Assembly (NCBI GenBank): GCA_023525715.1
Contig: CM042012.1
Location: forward strand, 49,302,464-49,366,463
Length of the DNA: 64,000 bases
Direction: 5' to 3'
From: Cichorium intybus
Taxonomy: Eukaryota; Streptophyta; Magnoliopsida; Asterales; Asteraceae
In this document: piece after piece, positions 23,134 to 34,471 of the stretch
Position numbering within the stretch: position 1 is the first letter of the stretch
Layout: each line of letters begins with the position of its first letter
Program-made: the position numbers and the translations under genes
The notes under the pieces: model-generated
The model's database searches: none
Told to the model about the DNA's origin: nothing
The model's input: only the letters and a program-made list of their open reading frames with translations

Positions 23134-23138
23134 ATATT

Positions 23139-24132
23139 TGAACGATTTCTTTTAAATTAGGTTTACACTTGGTAGCTAACATGACTATTTAGCATGTGTT
23201 TTGATTTGTATGTAAATTGCTACAAATGACAAAAGTGACAGGTTCAATGTTATAGTTTTTAAACAATTTAATTGGCTCTATTACCAGTTGAAATGTGATT
23301 CCTTTAAATATTTTGATGCATATTATGATAAGGTATGCATGTGTAAAGTGTTGGAAAAAGTAAGTTATCTCTACTTTGGAGCCAAGGACAAAGTTGCATT
23401 CTATTTTTATTTCATAAACAACTTATGGTATTAGGTACTCCTACTTGATAGCTTTATTTTGATATGTTTGTGTGAATAAGATATTAATCATCAAAGTGTT
23501 ATGTTTCAAATATATGTTGCGAAAGTTAAAGACTTGTCCCATATAGGAAGATTTTATAAATTTGAACCAGTTTATATTTGGTGGCATTAGATCAAAGGTT
23601 TGAATGAAATAAACATTTCAGCACTCTCTAGTAATGTATGCAAACGTCACACAAAATTGATGAAACAAAACTTTTGTTTATAATGTTTTTTGTTTTGGGG
23701 ACTTTAGTTTTTATGATATCCTTAATGTATAGAGGTTTTATTATTTAGATTTATGTTTATCATAATAACTCTTATGTAACGTCAAGTGTTTTAACTATAT
23801 GGGTTTATGTGCATTATGCTTCTGCAATGTCTAGTGGTTTTATCATATGGATTAATGTCCATTATGATTTATTATTAAAATTAATGTTTTGTATATATAA
23901 TAGAGATGCATACCTTTGATCCTTGAAGAAGGTTTTGAAACTTGTTAACAATGATACCAAAAGAAACAGAAACTATGGACCTATAAAGACAACTTGAACA
24001 AACTCATTCAATAATCCAAAAAACTAAAGTACGATTACTGAAAGAAAACCATAACACCAACAAATGTATCTCAACGGAAAAACAAAAAGAAACTTGTCTA
24101 ACAACCAATAAACTCAACTTTCAAAAAAACAT
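23139..24132. other. intergenic region after RPP0, no gene seen
   Basis: AT-rich and without repeats shared elsewhere in the window. Its right end must contain the 3' UTR of the minus-strand RPP0 gene; the poly(A) site is not obvious. Confidence 0.5.
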
Positions 24133-25706
24133 CTAATCAAACAAACCAAAACCCATGTCATCATCAGATTCCTCAGCCGGCTCTTCCTTCTTCTCTTCCG
24201 CCGGAGCAGCAGCGGCAGCAGCCGCCGGAGCACCACCAGAAGCAGCAGCAGCAGCCGGAGCAGCAACAGCAAACTTACTCGGATCCTAAAACATTCCCCA
24301 TTCACAAAACTCGATCAAACAAAACAAAAAAAAAAACATAAATCAGAAGAAAAAAAAAGATGAAAAACACGTACCGCAAGGTACTCCTTCACTTTGTCAG
24401 CCAATGGGAAAGAGTAGTCAGTAGCGACAGCAAGGGCCAAAGCATTCTTGTAGCCATTAATGACCATGTGTGGGGCGGCAGCAATGGTGGGGTAATGGAT
24501 GGCTAGAGCGAGAGAAGTGACCATGGAGACACCAAGAGCAAACTTCTCAACAAGGTCTTCTTCGGTCAAATCAAGAACCTCTGGGCTGAAGACTGAACCG
24601 TTGTCATAAACAGTGAGGACAACGAGACCATATGAGAATGGCCTGATTCCAAGCTTTGCTAGAAGAGCAGCTTCAGAAGATCCCACTTTGTCACCTTTCT
24701 TGATGAGCTCAACGGGAGTGATGATTTCAACAGTACCCTTGTTAATCTTGGTTGGGATGTTGAGGACCTAAAGGGATTAAGGTTTGGCGTTAGGATTATT
24801 CCCAAAAGAGATAGTAACAGAAGTTTGTAGAAATGTGTTAACCTGGAAGAAAGAGGTCTGAGATGGATCGAGACCAGTGTTGCCGGGAGGAACAACCACA
24901 TCCACTGGGGCCACAAGTCCGACACGAGCAGGAGCTCCGACCTGATTCAGAAACAAACAGTTGTTTAAAATTGATTAGAAGTGGATAAACATGTCGTTTT
25001 GATCTGGTAATGTCTAAACAGGTGGATGAAATTGAATTCATATAAACAGGGAAATTTACCTTGTACTTGGCAACTTCCTCGCTGACTTCCTTCAAATCGC
25101 CCTTGGTGAAGATCAGACCAACGTTTCCCTAAATTATCAATACGGAGATATAAATTAGAACTCGCAACATACTGAACTCGATACATAATATCAAAGAAAC
25201 ATTGGCTAACGATTGGTGCATTGGATAACATAAGATTCTAACAACAGTTTATTTTGGCAAAAGAAGATTCATCAATCATGTATATCGGAAACAAAATGAC
25301 GCGAAACAATCGTCATTGAGAGAACTTACTATGAAACAGATCAGACTAGGCAAACTTAACGAGATTTGTTGATGTTTTGAATCTTACAGTCGCAAATTAT
25401 TTCATAAATCACAAAACGGATATAGAAATAGACAAGTGAGTTTCAACTTACAACAAGGAGAGGGATGAGATTCAAATAGGCCTTGTTTCCGGTCTTCTCA
25501 GAATGCATCCTGATAGAACGTTTCATCATAGTGTTTTTGCCCATAAGGATAACCGAATCGCCACGAAGACCATGTCGAATGTTCTGGAGTTGATTGGAAC
25601 CGACATTATCGGCGGCCGAGATAAGGACCTGAGTGTAGTCGTCGAGAAGCTGGCAGAGCTTCTGGTCGTAGGCGATCTTCTTATCAGCTTTCGATACCTT
25701 GCCCAT
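24133..25706 (-). CDS. RPP0: 60S acidic ribosomal protein P0
   Basis: Ribosome stalk base protein: the N-terminal L10-like domain binds 28S rRNA and the C-terminal tail recruits P1/P2 and elongation factors. Five exons with GT-AG introns: 25452-25706, 25060-25128, 24843-24941, 24375-24767 and 24133-24285, all in phase 0, 322 codons plus stop, the usual length for plants. Visible landmarks: the start MGKVSKADKKIAYDQKL, then GLRGDSVILMGKNTMMKRS, GNVGLIFTKGDL, VVPPGNTGLDPSQTSFFQ and TKINKGTVEI. An alanine/proline-rich hinge follows, then the acidic stalk tail EESDDDMGFGLFD. No lesion is seen, and the promoter carries the motifs typical of plant ribosomal protein genes, so it is probably active. 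Confidence 0.96.
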
Positions 25707-25738
25707 TGTGGATTTGAAACTAACTGAAGCAATAAACT

Positions 25739-26058
25739 AAACCCTAGAAATGAACGGAAGAGATGGTGGTGGTTTACAAAACCGAGGGCCAAGACAGAGC
25801 GGTATTGGTGCTAAGCCAAGGCGGACAGCGGCGGCGCCGTCGCTTTAACCTCTTCTATTCAGATTTTGGGAGGGGGGCGTGGAGGAGATAAGCTCTATAA
25901 ACCCTAGAAAGCTATAGGAAACGTATTATGCTATTGGATTCAGGTTTTATACAGAAACCTCAAGTGAAAACCTAAATTGATAAATGGGCTTTATTTGTGG
26001 TCTACAATATTGGGCCGGGCCTGTCAAAGATATAGGCTGATGAAATTACATGTGGGCT
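25739..26058 (-). promoter_or_regulatory. RPP0 promoter: telo-boxes and site II motifs
   Basis: Telo-box type AAACCCTAG occurs at 25739-25747 and 25899-25907. TGGGCC/T (site II) occurs at 25985-25990, 26011-26016 and 26053-26058. This pairing is well known upstream of plant ribosomal protein and other growth-related genes. The motifs are read here on the plus strand; both work in either orientation. Confidence 0.75.
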
Positions 26059-26535
26059 AGTTTCATTTTATATGAATACTATTCTATCGTGTGTTATACG
26101 GTTGAGAATTAAATAAAAAATTATAATAAAAAATCTATTTATTTTATTGAATCATAAAATATTTTATTTATGGTGTTGTATGTGGGTTATTGTTTCTTTA
26201 AATAAATTTTTTGAATTGATGTCATAATTTAGATATGTTTCTGTTAAATGCTGGGTTTTATGTTTCTGTTGAAAGTTTCTAATTGACATCATAAATCTGT
26301 TTAGGATAGAATGAAGTGAAATCTGTTTATGATAGAATGAAGTGTGTTAACCGGGCATAAACATAAGTTTTTCAATTATAAATTGGAATATGAGATGCAT
26401 AAGTTGTTGTGGGGTTAAACTAAGGTTTCAGCATATCTATTTGGTCGACCTTGTGGATTTGGTTTGTTATCACAGTTGAGGGATTATTATTTGAAATATT
26501 AATGGACTTTGTTTTTTGGTGTGTCGTATTGAGTT
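26059..26535. other. intergenic, no feature recognised
   Basis: AT-rich sequence between the RPP0 promoter and copia-derived DNA. A short duplicated phrase (ATCTGTTTAGGATAGAATG, then ATCTGTTTATGATAGAATG) lies at about 26296-26342. Confidence 0.45.
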
Positions 26536-27043
26536 TCCCATCAGGGTCAATGAACGAATAAGCTTCGACTCATATGCTTGTGTCTTTTACTTATCAAAAT
26601 CGCACACAACAATGCGTTTTATAACATCGAGTTACCGATGCGTTTACGCATTATCAATACACAACCGACTCGTAAATTTCAACTCATATGTCTCTATTTC
26701 AAGATCATAAGATATTATCGTCTCAATATTGCTCGTGATGTAATCCATGAAGCAATCTATTGAGCGCGAGTTTATCCAATACTCAAATCTCTATTTCTAA
26801 GTATTCGTGAACGTTGTAGCAGTCTTACTGCAATGTCTAACTCCTTAGACAATCTACAAACCAATTCACGACGGTCTTCGTTCATACTTACTCCCAAAAA
26901 GTATGAGCGACTGCGGACTTTTGAATAATCAATTTATTCGGGAAGTGAAACATGCAAAATTGAAACTTAAAATCTGACTAGTACCTACTCTTGCTTATTA
27001 CCAAGTCTCCACGAGGTAATCACCAAGTCGGATTCTTCATAAG
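26536..27043 (-). mobile_element. fragment of copia 3' untranslated region
   Basis: It is collinear with 58990-59400, the stretch just after the polyprotein stop of the intact copia element. Examples are CAGGGTCAA, GACTCATAT, TTTATCCAATACTCAAATC, and GTCTAACTC followed by TTAGACAATCTACAAA. It is interrupted on its right by the gypsy element at 27049. No LTR or PPT of its own is visible on its left, so it is truncated. Confidence 0.75.
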
Positions 27044-27048
27044 ACTAT

Positions 27049-28793
27049 TGTAAGACCCGTATCCTGATTATAACATATACTTAAAATAACAGTGTTAGGA
27101 ATTATATGATGTTGGTAGTTATAAAGCTAAGAAAAACTTTAGTTACAATTTCATATGAAAATCAGCATTTTGTGTCGTTTTTAGAAAAATCATAATTAAT
27201 TCTAGGAAACTCGTTTGGACCTCAAACCAATGCACAAAGTTTACAAATTGAGTCTAGTATAATTACCAAAAATAATAGTAAGCTTGAAAATGACATTATC
27301 TATGGTAAAAAAATGCAATCTTTACTGATTAGTTCGGAATTGACAGATTAGATAGTCTGTTTTCAAAAATTCATAATAAATCATATAAATACGTAAAATA
27401 CATCCTTGGAAAGGTATTGAGATAAATTTCTGGAATATCAAATAAAAACGTGAATTTCATGGGTTTAAAGTCGGCTAAACCAGTCTTGAACAGACTGATT
27501 CTAGAAGGTATTAATTTCAACAAAGTTATATTATTAAAATCTTTTGTCAAAAGTGTCATGCCATTTTTTATTCAAGAATTCAAGTATAAATACCCCTCAA
27601 AACATCTCATAAACCACACAACTAAATCTCAATCCAATATATAGAGGTTTCTAAGCACTAGAGTGAAAGCAAGTGAGCGGAAGGAAGCTTAAAAGCCTAA
27701 CGAAGGAGTTATAGATCTCGACGACTGGTCATAAGGTAACTACAAACCTTTCTATAGCTTAATTAGGTATTGTAAAATAGTTTTTGTTAAGAAGTAGAAT
27801 ATTTAATAAGTATAACATATGTTATATTATACTAATTTCGTTATTATAACAATTCGTAATTTCCGAAAATAATACCGATTGATTTACTTACGAGGACGGT
27901 GACTAGGCCGATTACTTGGGATCTGGTTGTTGGATTTTCCGAAAGGCTAAAATGCTGAAAGGATCCCACCACCCCATCTAATCTTCTACCTGGCCGTTCT
28001 TTACTTGATAAAACATGGAGTATCATATTGGAATTATTGAAGGGTTTAATGATGCGACTATAATATAGTTAAGGATTAAGAAATGATAGATTTCTTATTA
28101 TGTTAACAGTTAAAGTTGAAGGAAATACAAAGCCGAGAAAGATAAACGATATAGTCAACTAAAATCAGGTGAGTCTTCTCACTATAATATAGGTGATATT
28201 GCATGCGTAGGAAGGAAGATATGTTAGACTAAGGTGATCTTACCTGTTATGATAATTGTATGAATTATTGCTATGATAATGATTGTTTGTGGACGGAACG
28301 GGATAGCCCGCGAGCCAATAGGCGGAACGGGAATAGTCTGCAAGTCATTAGACAGAACGGGAGAAGCCTGCGAGCGATAAGACAGAACGGGAACTGCCCG
28401 TGAGTCTTCAGCGGAACAGGGATAGCCCGCGAGTCTCACAGACATATGAATGGTTATGATGTGTTGTATGTTATGTGATGGATCGTATGGTATTTTGAGG
28501 AACTCACTAAGCTCCGTGCTTACCCTTTCCCTATATAAACTACTGTTTCAGGTACATCAGGTACCATGGATGGCAAGGCGTGACGTGTATACACTGTGCT
28601 GCTTCATTGGAGGACTGTTTTTGAATGGATGTTCCGCTATGTTGTGATTTCATTAACTTTTGTTAATCCTGGGATGTTTTCATTAAACTTATAAGTTATG
28701 GAATTTTATCAAAATTAATTAAGTGGCTTTTCTTATATTGAAGTTTTCGTTTAAATTTTTTTTAATTTTACCCTAAAATTTTGGGATGTTACA
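27049..28793 (+). repeat. 5' LTR (1745 bp) of the RKD-carrying gypsy element
   Basis: Starts TGTAAGACCC and ends GGGATGTTACA. TATAAATA is at 27585-27592. Five hairpin units occupy 28291-28435. Small reading frames here recur in the other LTR and are not genes. Confidence 0.92.
28291..28435 (+). repeat. five-unit hairpin array in the LTR
   Basis: Units start at 28291, 28321, 28351, 28381 and 28409. The clearest is 28381-28406: outer GAC/GTC, inner CGGG/CCCG, end TGAGTC. Unit 28291 has CGGG/CCCG with end CGAGCC. The layout matches the array in the unrelated-looking LTR at 725-1098. The copy in the other LTR is 33963-34107. Confidence 0.7.
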
Positions 28794-28796
28794 AGT

Positions 28797-28808
28797 TGGT
28801 ATCAGAGC
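28797..28808 (+). other. primer binding site (tRNA-Met type)
   Basis: TGGTATCAGAGC three bases after the LTR end. Confidence 0.92.
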
Positions 28809-30231
28809 ACAGCTTGAGAGAATCAGGCTCACTTAGTGAGTTCTGGACTCAAGTTGAGGCTTAAGAGTTTTCTTAAAACATTTTTACGAAAGAAGGATGT
28901 TTTATGAAGGGTGAACTGAAGACACAGTGTGTACCGCCAGCCGACGCCAGTATGAGAAAAGGGTTAAGTATTTAATATTGTGGATGTTAAAAAACATATG
29001 GTATATGTTTGCTGAAATGCCTGGTAGAGATCACACATTGTTGTATTATTATCTGCTATTTGCTAATAGAACTGTATGCTAGTGCCGATAGGTTGCTTAG
29101 AGATTTCCACTAAGTTGTATACAATATGGACTGAATAGTCATAGAATGTGTGAGTTGACCTTATTGCATGTTCCTTGTTTGGTTGTTGCCTTAGGGAAGA
29201 TTCTCTTATTTGAAAGACTGTTTAGTTCGATATTGTATACAACTACGTTCGCGAAACAACCTGTCATCACTGGAGGAAGTTCCGTCTTAGTTAGAATAGT
29301 AGGGTGGGGGTGGGATTCCAAGTATTCCTAGAAGGGTTAACATATGCCTTGTAAGGGCATATGTGTTAAAATTATCGGTGAGAAGCGAATTGGATATTTC
29401 GAGACGAGTCTTGGAACGAACATGGATAGGTGTGGAAGGTAGTAGTAGAGCTCCTACTATCGAAAGCACAGGATCCACGTTCGAGTCGGGAGTTCGTCAC
29501 GAAGGATCCAAGGAGCTGAGTATGCGATCATACCAGTTTGGTTGGACCGATCATGCTTAAGTTGATTACTAAGCTTAAAGACTGTTGAAAGAGAGAATGC
29601 CAAAATGCTATTGTGGTAGCTATTTTCATGCAACTAATGGGCGCACAAGTCAGACAGGGACTAGAGGATGCAAGGGTGAGTTTTCAAACTCACGGTCAAA
29701 GAGGTGCAAGCGGCGCCTGAGATGATGGCGGGTATTTTTGAGTCAACTCTGTACATGCCTAGTGCTGTGTAATAGTGGGGCTACCTACCCTTATATTGAT
29801 CTTGCTTTAGTGATTGATCAGGTCGTGTGGGTTGATAGTTTGGATCACTCACTCGTGATTGAGGTAACTGACGATAGAGGTGTTGACTAGGGTCGCAAGC
29901 GGATGAGTAACATATGGTGGTTGATGTAAACATCTTTACATTATCGAAACATGTTTATTGAGATAGTGTTTGCCCCCGATGCAAGTTGTTGGCTGAGCAG
30001 AGTGGGCTTGTTTTTCGTTCGAGAGTAAGGGCTCGTAAAAAAAAGGTTATAAATCGAATAAACAGACTTGGACTTTAGTCCAAGTGGGAGAGGAATACAA
30101 AATTAAGGGAACAACATGAATATTATATTGAATCGATGAAATTATTAAAATTATAGTAACACGTCAATATATTTAATTCATTACTACAACTTTATATTAA
30201 TACATTAAGAAAAGTTTACAGAACTACTAAC
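28809..30231 (+). pseudogene. eroded interior between primer site and captured gene
   Basis: No frame above about 65 codons, and I cannot name a domain in it with confidence. By position it should derive from gag and protease. An A-run and the phrase GACTTTAGTCCAAGTGGGAG lie near 30040-30090. Confidence 0.45.
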
Positions 30232-31858
30232 CTAAACCAAAGAATCAGAAAGAAGGGAGAAAAGATCTTCTACACTCCAATCTTTGTCATCATTAGGTTG
30301 ACTTGTACCTTCTTGAGGATTTGGAAGTGGTATGCTTTCAGTTATTGGAGGAGGAGCTCCAAGGTATGGGGTCTCGATAGGGTTGGAACCTGTAACCCCA
30401 TGATTAGGGGCTAAATATTGACTCAGTTGGGGCGTGTGTAAGTAGGGCAGTGATGAGGAAGGGATCTAATTCGGAACCAGTTGGGGGTAGCTATAAGAAG
30501 GAGGAAACCAGGCTAGGTCACCTACAAAGCCTCAAAAATTCTCCTCACTCGAAGACTCAAGTAAACCAGGGTTAATACTACTCATACCAGAATTAGATGG
30601 CAGAGATTGCTACTGTGTATGAGTTCTTGATGAAGTTTCCCCCTTTTCCTGAATTTTTCTTTTCCTAAATACAACCTTATGAGCAGCTTGTATTAGCTTC
30701 TTTGTGCCGTCTGTTAGACCCGATTGTGACCCTTCAATTATCGCTTCTTTTACTTTTTTTAGGTTGGGTATTAAATCTCCCGATAATTCTGTTGCCTCAA
30801 TAAATTCATTACCAAATTCCTGTGGCACAAATAACTTTAGTAATTTCAACCTTATGATATAAAGGAATTAAAAAAAATGTAGTTTTTACCTCAGCACGAT
30901 CAATAAGGGTTTGCAAACTCGTAAGTTGTTGTTGGGGCCAATGATTGATACCTAATTCTCTACAGCGTTTTTTTAATTGTGTCGTTCCAATGTTGAGTTC
31001 CTTCGCAGCTTTCTCAATTGGTTCGTTAAAGTGTTCAGCTATTATTTCCCTACTTAATAAATGTCTGAAACCTCTTCCACTGCCACCTGCTATGTTTTCT
31101 GAACTAAAAGGTTCAAATCCAAATGTATTGTTATCGTTCTGGATCATTTGAACATGATCCTGATTTTTTGACCCAAAGATTGACATTGATTCATCAAAAT
31201 TAGTGGCCTCTATCGGTAATAATTGTTGGTTTTCAACTAAAATCTCAGGATTCTGAAATCCTTCTAGATTCCTTTGAATCAACCGAAGATGATCTTGATA
31301 TTGAAAACCAACCCCAAACTCGGGATTCAATTCAATATTTATGTTATGAGTCCTCTGTAATTGATTCTCATCCTGAATACCAGCCATGAATTCTTGATTC
31401 ATGGGGACAAACTCACTGCTTGTTGGGTGCACGTCCATGAATGGATTGTACTCAGTTAGACCATCCACAAATGAGTCTACAAATAACACATGTCAAATGA
31501 TAAAACAAAATAGAATACTTATAAATGAATCATTCAAAAGAATTTAAACTGGTAGAAGGCATGGAGTCTGATCAAGTGCAAAGTCAGATGCATGCACCAG
31601 ATCATCTGAGTTAATGTTCAACTCGGGAAAAATTTTCGGCTCATCGTGGAGATGCTCTATTGGTAGTATATCTGGAAGACTGTACCATAATTCAAAATTA
31701 AACAAAACATTAGAAAGGTAATCGAAGTATGGATGATAGATGTCTAGAATGTTAGAGTCACCGAACTCTATTAAGAATTCTTGGTTTGAAGTACCCTCTC
31801 CTTGCAGAAAACCATGTCCAGGGTTCGACAGATCGCCCATTGAAGATATGTTTTCCAT
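30232..31858 (-). pseudogene. captured RWP-RK transcription factor gene (RKD-type), decayed
   Basis: RKD proteins are plant DNA-binding regulators of egg and germline fate. Exon 1, 31550-31858, starts MENISSMGDLSN. Exon 2, 30890-31476, contains the domain: LSREIIAEHFNEPIEKAAKE, then LNIGTTQLKKRCRELGI, then a diverged signature HWPQQQ where the family has RWP.RK, then LTSLQTLI. Exon 3, 30232-30819, has a basic run KKLIQAAHKVVFRKRK and ends in an acidic tail (DDKDWSVEDLFSLLSDSLV). Introns have GT and AG ends, so the gene was copied as DNA, not from spliced RNA. Lesions: stops at 30610-30612, 30532-30534 and 30466-30468, and a one-base frame mismatch between exons 1 and 2 with the visible donor. 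It lies antisense inside a gypsy element. A shortened protein ending at 30610 would keep the whole RWP-RK domain. Confidence 0.88.
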
Positions 31859-31942
31859 GACTCGGCTTTAAATATGAGTTTGTTTACGAACAAACTAGTG
31901 ATAAGAGAGGATGAGACTGAAAATGAATGATACTACATACCT

Positions 31943-31951
31943 GTATATATA
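31943..31951 (-). promoter_or_regulatory. candidate TATA box of the captured RKD gene
   Basis: TATATATAC on the minus strand, about 85-90 bases before the ATG at 31858, suggesting that promoter sequence was captured with the gene. Confidence 0.45.
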
Positions 31952-32707
31952 GTATCTTGCAGCTGGAACCGAAAGGACACACGGAACTGAAAGGACACCT
32001 CACGTTTTAATTACCGAAATTCAAACTAACTACTGTAGATGCGACTTTTCACTACCCCAAGTGACATTTTTTCAAAATTCTCTGCTTGACTCTGGTGAGA
32101 ACGAGATAATAAAGAGACTTTTGAAATAAAACAAAATTTTATGTCTCCATATAATGGAAATAGTTTAAAGAGTGTTCAATACTCCAAAAAAAAAAAACTT
32201 ACAAAAGATGATGTAAATTTTATATTTCGGTGGAACACAAAAATTTGGAGATTCTACAAAAATAGACTTATTTAGCCAAAAAGTATTTAAAAGAAATGTT
32301 GAATTGAGGCAAATGTGTGTTGAAATATGACGAATTCATATAAATACGAAATATTGTTAAAAATTAGGTGTTGCAAGTTAACTAGGTTAACTATGTATAT
32401 AGGTAGATTAGAAAGTACTAAATATGTACTGTAGATAGTAGCCGGTCAAGTCGATGTGTGGGACTGTGAGAAACAGTTAGAGTTTTCTTGTACATCTAGA
32501 GTAATTAGAAGAAAATAAGTATGGAGTGAATGAGAATAATAAGACCTTAAGCATTATTACAGAGGTATGTGAATGTTGAAGGGAAAGATAATGAAACCTT
32601 GTAAAGGTTCGACAATAAGATGAGGAGGATTTTTGAAGAACATAAGGACTCGATGGGAAATACATAGAGGCGCTCGAGAATGCGGATTTCGGGACGAAAT
32701 CCAAATA
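31952..32707 (+). pseudogene. eroded 3' part of the gypsy interior
   Basis: No usable frame. The end (GAATGCGGATTTCGGGACG, then AAATCC) resembles the last codons of gypsy pol before the purine tract, as also seen at 5450-5470 and 52135-52150. Confidence 0.5.
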
Positions 32708-32720
32708 AGTGGGGGAGACT
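32708..32720 (+). other. polypurine tract
   Basis: AAGTGGGGGAGACT-type purine run directly before the right LTR. Confidence 0.8.
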
Positions 32721-34466
32721 TGTAAGACCCGTATCCTGATTATAACATATACTTAAAATAATAGTGTTAGGAATTATATGATGTTGGTAGTTATAAAGCT
32801 AAGAAAAACTTTAGTTACAATTTCATATGAAAATCAGCATTTTGTGTCGTTTTTAGAAAAATCATAATTAATTCTAGGAAACTCGTTTGGACCTCAAACC
32901 AATGCACAAAGTTTACAAATTGAGTCTAGTATAATTACCAAAAATAATAGTAAGCTTGAAAATGACATTATCTATGGTAAAAAAATGCAATCTTTACTGA
33001 TTAGTTCGGAATTGACAGATTAGATAGTCTGTTTTCAAAAATTCATAATAAATCATATAAATACGTAAAATACATCCTTGGAAAGGTATTGAGATAAATT
33101 TCTGGAATATCAAATAAAAACGTGAATTTCATGGGTTTAAAGTCGGCTAAACCAGTCTTGAACAGACTGATTCTAGAAGGTATTAATTTCAACAAAGTTA
33201 TATTATTAAAATCTTTTGTCAAAAGTGTCATGCCATTTTTTATTCAAGAATTCAAGTATAAATACCCCTCAAAACATCTCATAAACCACACAACTAAATC
33301 TCAATCCAATATATAGAGGTTTCTAAGCACTAGAGTGAAAGCAAGTGAGCGGAAGGAAGCTTAAAAGCCTAACGAAGGAGTTATAGATCTCGACGACTGG
33401 TCATAAGGTAACTACAAACCTTTCTATAGCTTAATTAGGTATTGTAAAATAGTTTTTGTTAAGAAGTAGAATATTTAATAAGTATAACATATGTTATATT
33501 ATACTAATTTCGTTATTATAACAATTCGTAATTTCCGAAAATAATACCGATTGATTTACTTACGAGGACGGTGACTAGGCCGATTACTTGGGATCCGGTT
33601 GTTGGATTTTCCGAAAGGCTAAAATGCTGAAAGGATCCCGCCACCCCATCTAATCTTCTACCTGGCCGTTCTTTACTTGATAAAACATGGAGTATCATAT
33701 TGGAATTATTGAAGGGTTTAATGATGCGACTATAATATAGTTAAGGATTAAGAAATGATAGATTTCTTATTATGTTAACAGTTAAAGTTGAAGGAAATAC
33801 AAAGCCGAGAAAGATAAACGATATAGTCAACTAAAATCAGGTGAGTCTTCTCACTATAATATAGGTGATATTGCATGCGTAGGAAGGAAGATATGTTAGA
33901 CTAAGGTGATCTTACCTGTTATGATAATTGTATGAATTATTGCTATGATAATGATTGTTTGTGGACGGAACGGGATAGCCCGCGAGCCAATAGGCGGAAC
34001 GGGAATAGTCCGCAAGTCATTAGACAGAACGGGAGAAGCCTGCGAGCGATAAGACAGAACGGGAACTGCCCGTGAGTCTTCAGCGGAACAGGGATAGCCC
34101 GCGAGTCTCACAGACATATGAATGGTTATGATGTGTTGTATGTTATGTGATGGATCGTATGGTATTTTGAGGAACTCACTAAGCTCCGTGCTTACCCTTT
34201 CCCTATATAAACTACTGTTTCAGGTACATCAGGTACCATGGATGGCAAAGCGTGACGTGTATACACTGTGCTGCTTCATTGGAAGACTGTTTTTGAATGG
34301 ATGTTCCGCTATGTTGTGATTTCATTAACTTTTTGTTAATCCTGGGATGTTTTCATTAAACTTATAAGTTATGGAATTTTATCAAAATTAATTAAGTGGC
34401 TTTTCTTATATTGAAGTTTTCGTTTAAATTTTTTTTAATTTTACCCTAAAATTTTGGGATGTTACA
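32721..34466 (+). repeat. 3' LTR (1746 bp) of the RKD-carrying gypsy element
   Basis: Near-identical to 27049-28793. The TATAAATA box recurs at 33257-33264 and the hairpin array at 33963-34107. Confidence 0.92.
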
Positions 34467-34471
34467 ACTAT

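Larger units (their letters stand above)
27049..34466 (+). mobile_element. Ty3/gypsy LTR retrotransposon carrying an antisense RKD gene
   Basis: Complete by structure: LTRs 27049-28793 and 32721-34466 (offset 5672), target duplication ACTAT at 27044-27048 and 34467-34471, primer site 28797-28808 and purine tract 32708-32720. I count six substitutions and one single-base indel between the LTRs, so it is fairly young. The 3.9-kb interior has only eroded gag/pol traces. Instead it contains, on the opposite strand, a three-exon RWP-RK (RKD-type) gene at 30232-31858. The matching duplication on both sides argues that LTRs, interior and captured gene moved as one unit. Confidence 0.88.

Noticed and set aside
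24114..24305. Leucine/arginine-rich small frame
   Set aside because: Shadow of the alanine-rich hinge of RPP0 in another frame.
25739..25907. Telomere-like repeat remnants
   Set aside because: Single AAACCCTAG boxes upstream of a ribosomal protein gene are telo-box promoter motifs, not telomere arrays.
30232..31858. Resident functional RKD gene
   Set aside because: Three in-frame stops, a frame mismatch between exons 1 and 2, an altered signature and the position inside an LTR element make a captured, decayed copy more likely; a truncated product cannot be excluded.
27049..34466. Segmental tandem duplication instead of an LTR pair
   Set aside because: The repeats end TG/CA, with primer site, purine tract and a matching 5-bp duplication outside.
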